Shown here piece by piece: positions 59,803 to 64,000 of a DNA stretch of 64,000 nt; the stretch's first letter is position 1; every line of letters starts with the position of its first letter. The stretch is taken from positions 1 through 64,000 of the forward strand of contig NZ_CAWUDI010000022.1 in assembly GCF_963920925.1 (NCBI RefSeq), in the 5' to 3' direction. Under the pieces are notes generated by a model, which was not told the DNA's origin, did not search any database, and saw only the letters and a program-made list of their open reading frames with translations. The position numbers and the translations under genes were made by a program. Source of the DNA: Rivularia sp963920925 (lineage in GTDB: Bacteria; Cyanobacteriota; Cyanobacteriia; Cyanobacteriales; Nostocaceae).

Positions 59803-60504
59803 ATGATCTACAAACGACTTTTACTGATATTTAGCTTGATGTTAAGTGGTATTGGTATTGCTACATTTTTCGTTTGGCAACAAGCGATGCAGTTACCTTC
59901 CTGGTATGTTCAATCCTCATCAAAGGAAAATGTAATTTCTTCCACTAAGCAAGTTAAGAAATCAATAAATCCTGAAGATGTATTGCGTAAAGTTTCAGAT
60001 AATTTGACAGCCACAACTATAGGAGAAGTAGAACTTGATGCAGAAGAAGTCAATTCCTTGATTACTTCTTCGATTGGAAAAAGAGGAAATACTAAACAAT
60101 TAGCGACTGCTATTAAAGGTACAAATACTAAAATTGAAAACGGTAAAATATCTGTAGGTGCCGTTGTTGAAACTGCATCTATTCCCGTACAAGAATTATC
60201 TGCACGAAAAGAAACCAAAATTATTCAATTATTACAACGTTTACCGGGCAAACAGAAACAAGTTTATATTGGAATTGAAGGAAAACCCAGCATTCGCAAC
60301 CAGAAATTTAGCTTTGATGACGCTACTCGCGTTTCTCTAGGTTATGTTAGCTTTCCGATTGCTGAAGTTTCGCAAAATATAGGTATCCCCCAAGATAGTA
60401 TTAATCAACTTCTTTCCCAAGAACTTAAAAAGCTGCCAATTAAACTTGAAAGTATAAATATTCAAGATGAGCGTCTTGTAATTCGTGGATCTAGGAATCA
60501 GTGA
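59803..60504 (+). CDS. Membrane-anchored hypothetical protein (LmeA/YpmS-like texture)
   Basis: 233 residues. One N-terminal membrane segment (about 5-27) is followed by an exported domain: TTIGEVELDAEEVNSLITSS (about 71-90), NTKIENGKISVGAVVETASI (about 109-128), KQVYIGIEGKPSIRNQKF and SFPIAEVSQNIGIPQDSINQ, ending IKLESINIQDERLVIRGSRN. A beta-rich fold with the phrase VELxxEEVNxLI resembles lipid-binding-type exported domains (DUF2140/YpmS-like), but the similarity is only by pattern. It is repeated in many cyanobacteria as a conserved hypothetical. Stop codon lies close to a GAGCAGT array. Confidence 0.65.
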   Translation: MIYKRLLLIFSLMLSGIGIATFFVWQQAMQLPSWYVQSSSKENVISSTKQVKKSINPEDVLRKVSDNLTATTIGEVELDAEEVNSLITSSIGKRGNTKQLATAIKGTNTKIENGKISVGAVVETASIPVQELSARKETKIIQLLQRLPGKQKQVYIGIEGKPSIRNQKFSFDDATRVSLGYVSFPIAEVSQNIGIPQDSINQLLSQELKKLPIKLESINIQDERLVIRGSRNQ

Positions 60505-60539
60505 GCAGTGAGCAGTTAGCAGTTATCAGTTATCAGTTA

Positions 60540-60647
60540 TTATTTTTTCCAGGGTAATTTAGTTCCCATTTCTGTTAGCGCTGAGAATATGAGATAGATA
60601 ATTAATAGAGATACGCTGAGAATAAAAATAATTACTTCTTTGTCCAT
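60540..60647 (-). CDS. Tiny single-span membrane protein (35 aa)
   Basis: ATG 60647 to TAA 60540. MDKEVIIFILSVSLLIIYLI then FSALTEMGTKLPWKK: one membrane helix with acidic start and basic end, like small photosynthetic or respiratory subunits. Not one I can name. Convergent with the preceding gene. Coding likelihood rests on amphipathic layout only. Confidence 0.45.
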   Translation of the reverse strand: MDKEVIIFILSVSLLIIYLIFSALTEMGTKLPWKK

Positions 60648-60798
60648 TTATTTGTTAATTCGTTTATTCATCCACTTATTTTAAAGGTTATTTGATCGCT
60701 TTTATGCTCAGGTTTCATGAAAAAGTTGATAAAGCCGACTTCTTGCAGCATACTTAACAACCGTCTTGACATAAATTCCCCCACGATTATACAAATTG

Positions 60799-60890
60799 AG
60801 GACTTACGCAGCAATAACGGAAGTATCGTGTTCCACACATTTTAGATCCCCCTAACCCCCCTTAAAAAAAGGGGGGCGCTATTAAGTCCT
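60799..60890. repeat. AGGACTTACGCA...TAAGTCCT element with CCCCCCTT/AAGGGGGG hairpin
   Basis: Outer ends AGGACTTA and TAAGTCCT are inverted; inside are GATCCCCCTAACCCCCCTT and AAGGGGGGCG. This copy shows the full length of the family seen truncated at 6469, 17699, 26041 and 57409. Confidence 0.75.
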
Positions 60891-60940
60891 AAAATTATTT
60901 AAAATTCACATCTTGCTCCATTATCGCTAGGCACAAATAT

Positions 60941-61082
60941 CCGCCTTGTAAGCCGGAGGCTTTCTCGCAGAGAAATCAAAATCATCGGCTAATATACAAA
61001 GTACGTTAAAACGCACTCTATACCTTGCCCAGTCTGATTTATCAGACTTTATATTTGAGCCTGGGAATTTATTCCAAGGCGA
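60941..61082. repeat. CCGCCTTG...CCAAGGCG palindromic element, copy 2
   Basis: Contains ACAAAGTACGTTAAAACGCA and CCCAGTCTGATTTATCAGAC, then TTTGAGCCTGGGAATTTATT and CCAAGGCG in the same order as 4048-4173; differs by an extra internal segment near 60955-60985. Confidence 0.75.
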
Positions 61083-61410
61083 TTGTTGAGAAAGATCCAT
61101 TCCGGTAAATTAAAATGAACTGCAAATTATCGACGGTTGTGAGGCGATCGACATTGGAATTTCAGCAGTAATTTTACAGATATAGTTTGTTATTTACCCG
61201 TACCAATGTTAGCGCTGCGTACTTTGAAATCTGAAGTAGCAGCAGGTATTCCATCATCGATAATCAATCAAGTTGCTCCCATCCGATTCTGACTGACTGG
61301 TTGACGAATGGAAGTTGGGGAGTAATTCAGTTAGCAGTTACCAGTTACCAGTTGTAGTGGGAGCATCTATTTTTTATTTGAATTCCCCGGAATGCACCTC
61401 TAATTCAACA
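61083..61410. other. Intergenic region with a possible gene remnant
   Basis: ATG 61207 opens a 28-codon frame (MLALRTLKSEVAAGIPSSII, then NQVAPIRF) that looks protein-like but has no support for a full gene. A CAGTTACCAGTTACCAGTT repeat follows at about 61330-61352. Confidence 0.3.
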
Positions 61411-61470
61411 CCGCCTTGGAATAAATTCCCAGGCTTATAAACAAAGTCGTCTTAAGACGACTGGGCATTG
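61411..61470. repeat. Partial member of the CCGCCTTGGAATAAATTCCCAG family
   Basis: CCGCCTTGGAATAAATTCCC with ACAAAGTCGTCTTAAGACGAC, the reverse orientation of the right end of 60941-61082, with a second hairpin (GTCGTCTTAAGACGAC) in place of AGTCTGATTTATCAGACT. Confidence 0.65.
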
Positions 61471-61835
61471 TAAGAAGTGCTTTTTAACTCAAATCTTGCA
61501 CATCCAACCTAAAAAGACGATTTAATTATCCGGATAGCTTGACATAAATTGTCTTTTATCCATCCACAATAATAAGCATATTTACATAGAAAATTGTTTA
61601 AAACAAATCTTCTATAAATATTAGAAAATCCTCACGATACTAATATTGATAGGTACTTTGCGAGTAAAATATTTATGAATAAAACTTTAAAATTACTATA
61701 AACCGCTCCAGATATGTATTATTAAAGACCTTTAATAAAAATAAGATGTAAATACCAAACCGAAGGCTCTGTTAAAAATGGTAAAAATTTGTTAAGAATG
61801 GTGACAGGACTGTTAACGGGAGTAACCTTCATATT
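61471..61835. promoter_or_regulatory. Upstream region of the NADH dehydrogenase gene
   Basis: 365 AT-rich bases with no gene. It contains two closely similar stretches GTTAAAAATGGTAAAAATTT and GTTAAGAATGGTGACAGGAC near 61770-61810, a short direct repeat (TTAA-AATGGT) just before the start that could be a regulator site (inference). Confidence 0.35.
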
Positions 61836-63197
61836 ATGGATAATAAAACTGGGACTAAACCACCACATCACGTAGTTATCGTTGGTGGGGGTTTTGGAGG
61901 ATTGTATACAGCAAAAGCACTAAATAGCAAAGATATAAACGTAACTTTAATAGATAAAAGAAATTTCCACTTGTTTCAACCGCTTCTGTATCAGGTAGCT
62001 ACTGGTACTTTATCACCCGCTGATATTTCATCACCATTGCGATCGGTGCTTAAAAAAAGCAAAAATACCAAAGTGCTGTTAGGGGAAGTTAGCGACATCG
62101 ATCCAGAGCAGCAAAATGTGGTGATGAGGGGTGAAGAAATCCCTTATGACAGCTTAATTATTGCTACAGGTGCCAAGCATTCGTATTTTGGGAAGGATGA
62201 GTGGGAACAATTCGCACCTGGTTTAAAAACTGTAGAAGATGCGATTGAAATGCGTCGCCGTATATTTATGGCATTTGAGGCAGCAGAGCAAGAAAAAGAT
62301 GAAGAAAAACGTCGTGCTTTGTTGACCTTTGTGGTGGTTGGTGGTGGCCCGACTGGTGTAGAATTAGCTGGTGCGATCGCCGAGTTAGCTTACGGTATTC
62401 TCAAGGAAGATTTTCGCAACATCGATACTCACGAAACGCAGGTATTGCTTTTGGAAGGTATGGATCGAATTTTACCACCTTTTGCACCAGAATTATCTGC
62501 AAAAGCTCAAAAATCTTTGGAAGATTTGGGTGTTACTGTAGTCACAAAAACTTTGGTAACGGATATCGAAGGAGATATAGTTACCGTTAAGCAAGGTGAC
62601 GAAATCAATAAGTTTGGAGCCAACACGGTATTATGGGCAGCAGGTGTAAAAGCTTCACCTTTGGGTAAAACAATAGCAGAAAAAACTGGTGCAGAATGCG
62701 ATCGAGCCGGAAGAGTAATCGTCGAACCAGATTTAAGTTTAAAGGGATATCCAAATATACGTGTAATTGGCGATTTAGCACATTTCGCTCACCAAACGGG
62801 CAAACCATTACCCGGTGTTGCACCAGTTGCAATGCAGGAAGCGCAGTATGTAGCAAAGTCTATTAAACAACAGATAAAAGGCAATTCTTTACCGGCATTT
62901 AACTACGTTGATTATGGTAGTTTAGCGGTAATCGGACAACATTCTGCTGTTGTAGATTTAGGCTTTATGAAACTTACAGGTTTCATAGCTTGGCTATTTT
63001 GGTCATTAATTCACATTCATTATTTAGTTGAATTTGATAATAAACTTGTAGTGATGATTCAGTGGATTTGGAACTATTTCACCCGCAATCGTGGAGCAAG
63101 ATTAATTACAACAACAGACTTACCAGCACCCGTTGAAGTTAATAGCAAGATAGATTATTATCCGCCAGTTAATGATAAAAAAGCTGTTAAAGTTTAG
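61836..63197 (+). CDS. Type II NAD(P)H dehydrogenase (NDH-2)
   Basis: 453 residues. First Rossmann motif VVIVGGGFGGLYTAKAL (about 8-24, FAD), FHLFQPLLYQVATGTLSPAD (about 45-64, NDH-2 hallmark), IIATGAKHSYFG, and second Rossmann motif TFVVVGGGPTGVELAGAIAE (about 165-184, NADH). RVIGDLAHF contains the second FAD contact. The C-terminal hydrophobic, amphipathic stretch (FIAWLFWSLIHIHYLVEFDN, about 382-401) is the membrane-docking part. Non-proton-pumping oxidation of NAD(P)H with reduction of the plastoquinone pool; often redox regulatory in cyanobacteria. Monocistronic. Confidence 0.9.
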   Translation: MDNKTGTKPPHHVVIVGGGFGGLYTAKALNSKDINVTLIDKRNFHLFQPLLYQVATGTLSPADISSPLRSVLKKSKNTKVLLGEVSDIDPEQQNVVMRGEEIPYDSLIIATGAKHSYFGKDEWEQFAPGLKTVEDAIEMRRRIFMAFEAAEQEKDEEKRRALLTFVVVGGGPTGVELAGAIAELAYGILKEDFRNIDTHETQVLLLEGMDRILPPFAPELSAKAQKSLEDLGVTVVTKTLVTDIEGDIVTVKQGDEINKFGANTVLWAAGVKASPLGKTIAEKTGAECDRAGRVIVEPDLSLKGYPNIRVIGDLAHFAHQTGKPLPGVAPVAMQEAQYVAKSIKQQIKGNSLPAFNYVDYGSLAVIGQHSAVVDLGFMKLTGFIAWLFWSLIHIHYLVEFDNKLVVMIQWIWNYFTRNRGARLITTTDLPAPVEVNSKIDYYPPVNDKKAVKV

Positions 63198-63311
63198 GGA
63201 ATTGGGAATAGGGCATGGGGAATAGTTAAGAGTTAGGAGTTAGGAGTTAATAGTAATATTTATCCCATCTCTCCTTTTCCCCTTGTCTCCCCCTCTACCC
63301 CTTCTTCCCCA

Positions 63312-64000
63312 TCACTCCAACGGTATCGTCACAATAAAAGTAGTTCCCACACCTTCTTTACTAATTAAACTAATTTCTCCTTGATGCAATTCTACATATT
63401 GTTTGACAATTGATAATCCTAAACCATGCCCTGGTATTTGCCCGACATTGCTAGCTCTTTGAAAAGAAGCAAATAAATTATCTTGTTCTATATCGGGAAT
63501 ACCGATACCTTTATCTTGAATGCGGAAAATAGCTTCTCCTTGTAAGCAGAATAAATCAAACCGTATTTCTCCACCTTGGGGTGAATATTTAATTGCATTA
63601 GATAGCAAGTTAGTAAAAATGTGTCGGAGTAGCTTTTCGTCTAAACGAGGTAAACTAATATCCGCAGGTGCGCTATTTTCTTCCTGTTGAATGCAGCATC
63701 CTTGAATTTTGAAAATAATTTGATGTTTTTCTGTTGCTATCAGCTTGATTTCTGCTACTAAATCCTGACAAAATTTTTCTAATTCTAAAGGTGCGGGATT
63801 AAATTGAGTTTTATGAACTTCTGCTTTACCAACTAACAATACATCACTCAATAATTGATTGAGATTTTTAACAGCGTTTTGTATATGATATAAATATTCG
63901 TCTTTTTTATTATCCGTTATTTCCTGGCTGTGATTTGCGAGTAATTCAGTCGAATTTAAAATTGTACTTAATGGATTGCGAAATTCATGACTTACCATTG
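63312..64000 (-). CDS. Sensor histidine kinase, C-terminal part (cut by window edge)
   Basis: The last 229 or so residues of a larger minus-strand gene; the start lies beyond base 64000. The H-box SHEFRNPLSTILNSTELLAN carries the phosphorylated His. The ATP-binding part has IFTNLLSNAIKYSPQGGEIR (N-box), FRIQDKGIGIPDIEQDNLFA (G1), GHGLGLSIVKQYVELHQGEI (G2) and ends GTTFIVTIPLE. This is a complete HisKA plus HATPase_c pair. Sensor domain and partner regulator are not visible. The ATG at 63998 is an internal Met, not the start. Confidence 0.88.
   Translation of the reverse strand, partial: MVSHEFRNPLSTILNSTELLANHSQEITDNKKDEYLYHIQNAVKNLNQLLSDVLLVGKAEVHKTQFNPAPLELEKFCQDLVAEIKLIATEKHQIIFKIQGCCIQQEENSAPADISLPRLDEKLLRHIFTNLLSNAIKYSPQGGEIRFDLFCLQGEAIFRIQDKGIGIPDIEQDNLFASFQRASNVGQIPGHGLGLSIVKQYVELHQGEISLISKEGVGTTFIVTIPLE

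Noticed and set aside
1..64000. tRNA or rRNA genes
   Set aside because: Reading both strands by eye I found no convincing cloverleaf or rRNA segment; a tRNA search program would be decisive.

Overview
The window is chromosomal DNA from a filamentous, heterocyst-forming cyanobacterium (Nostocales). Three things show this: a near-complete heterocyst glycolipid (hgl/hgd) locus, a petL gene for the cytochrome b6f complex, and the repeat content (GCGATCGC HIP1 sites, heptanucleotide short tandem repeats, many small palindromic elements). Species cannot be fixed from the sequence alone.

Left part, about 0.1-28.7 kb: housekeeping and accessory genes separated by repeat-rich gaps. These are a Uma2 nuclease-like protein, a TPR lipoprotein, three pentapeptide-repeat proteins, a RodA/FtsW glycosyltransferase, an EamA transporter, a carotenoid-desaturase-like flavoprotein, D-glycerate 3-kinase, SelO, a lone TnpB, a Spy-like protein, a GNAT acetyltransferase, bioB, petL, aroB, a xanthine-dehydrogenase-type pair, a DUF4330 protein and a DoxX protein. 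Purine/ureide catabolism is suggested by the xanthine dehydrogenase pair (22.5-26.0 kb), a PuuE-type deacetylase (11.5 kb) and two ureidoglycolate-lyase-family genes (10.8 and 27.1 kb), all within 16 kb but not in one operon.

Central part, about 28.7-45.2 kb, minus strand: a polyketide/PUFA-synthase-like operon for the long-chain alcohol of heterocyst glycolipids. In order of transcription it encodes KS-AT-ACP-ACP-preKR (HglE-like), a small membrane protein with a carboxypeptidase-regulatory-like domain, KR-dehydratase (HglD-like), KS-CLF-AT (HglC-like), a PfaD enoyl reductase (HglA-like) and an ACP-thioester reductase (HglB/HetM). Downstream of hglB, where Anabaena PCC 7120 carries hetN and hetI, there are only gene remnants.

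Right part, about 45.5-57.3 kb: a small hypothetical gene and a ParB-like/degenerate methyltransferase fusion. Then, on the plus strand, come hgdB and hgdC (DevBC-like exporter parts, no ATPase), hgdA (epimerase), a DUF2141 protein, a decayed glycosyltransferase fragment, a family 2 glycosyltransferase and an HglT-like family 4 glycosyltransferase. Synthesis, glycosylation and export of the heterocyst glycolipid layer are therefore encoded divergently in one 29 kb island.

Right end: a photorespiratory alanine/serine-glyoxylate aminotransferase (which fits functionally with the glycerate kinase at 13.4 kb), a DUF760 protein, an anchored hypothetical, a tiny membrane protein, a type II NADH dehydrogenase and the C-terminal part of a histidine kinase cut by the window edge.

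Genes too short for routine ORF calling were found by reading the sequence: petL (20717-20812, minus), and small ORFs at 12927-13058, 26881-27042 and 60540-60647. At least eight families of small dispersed repeats occur, including a two-copy 149-bp MITE, and several of them have entered coding sequence.
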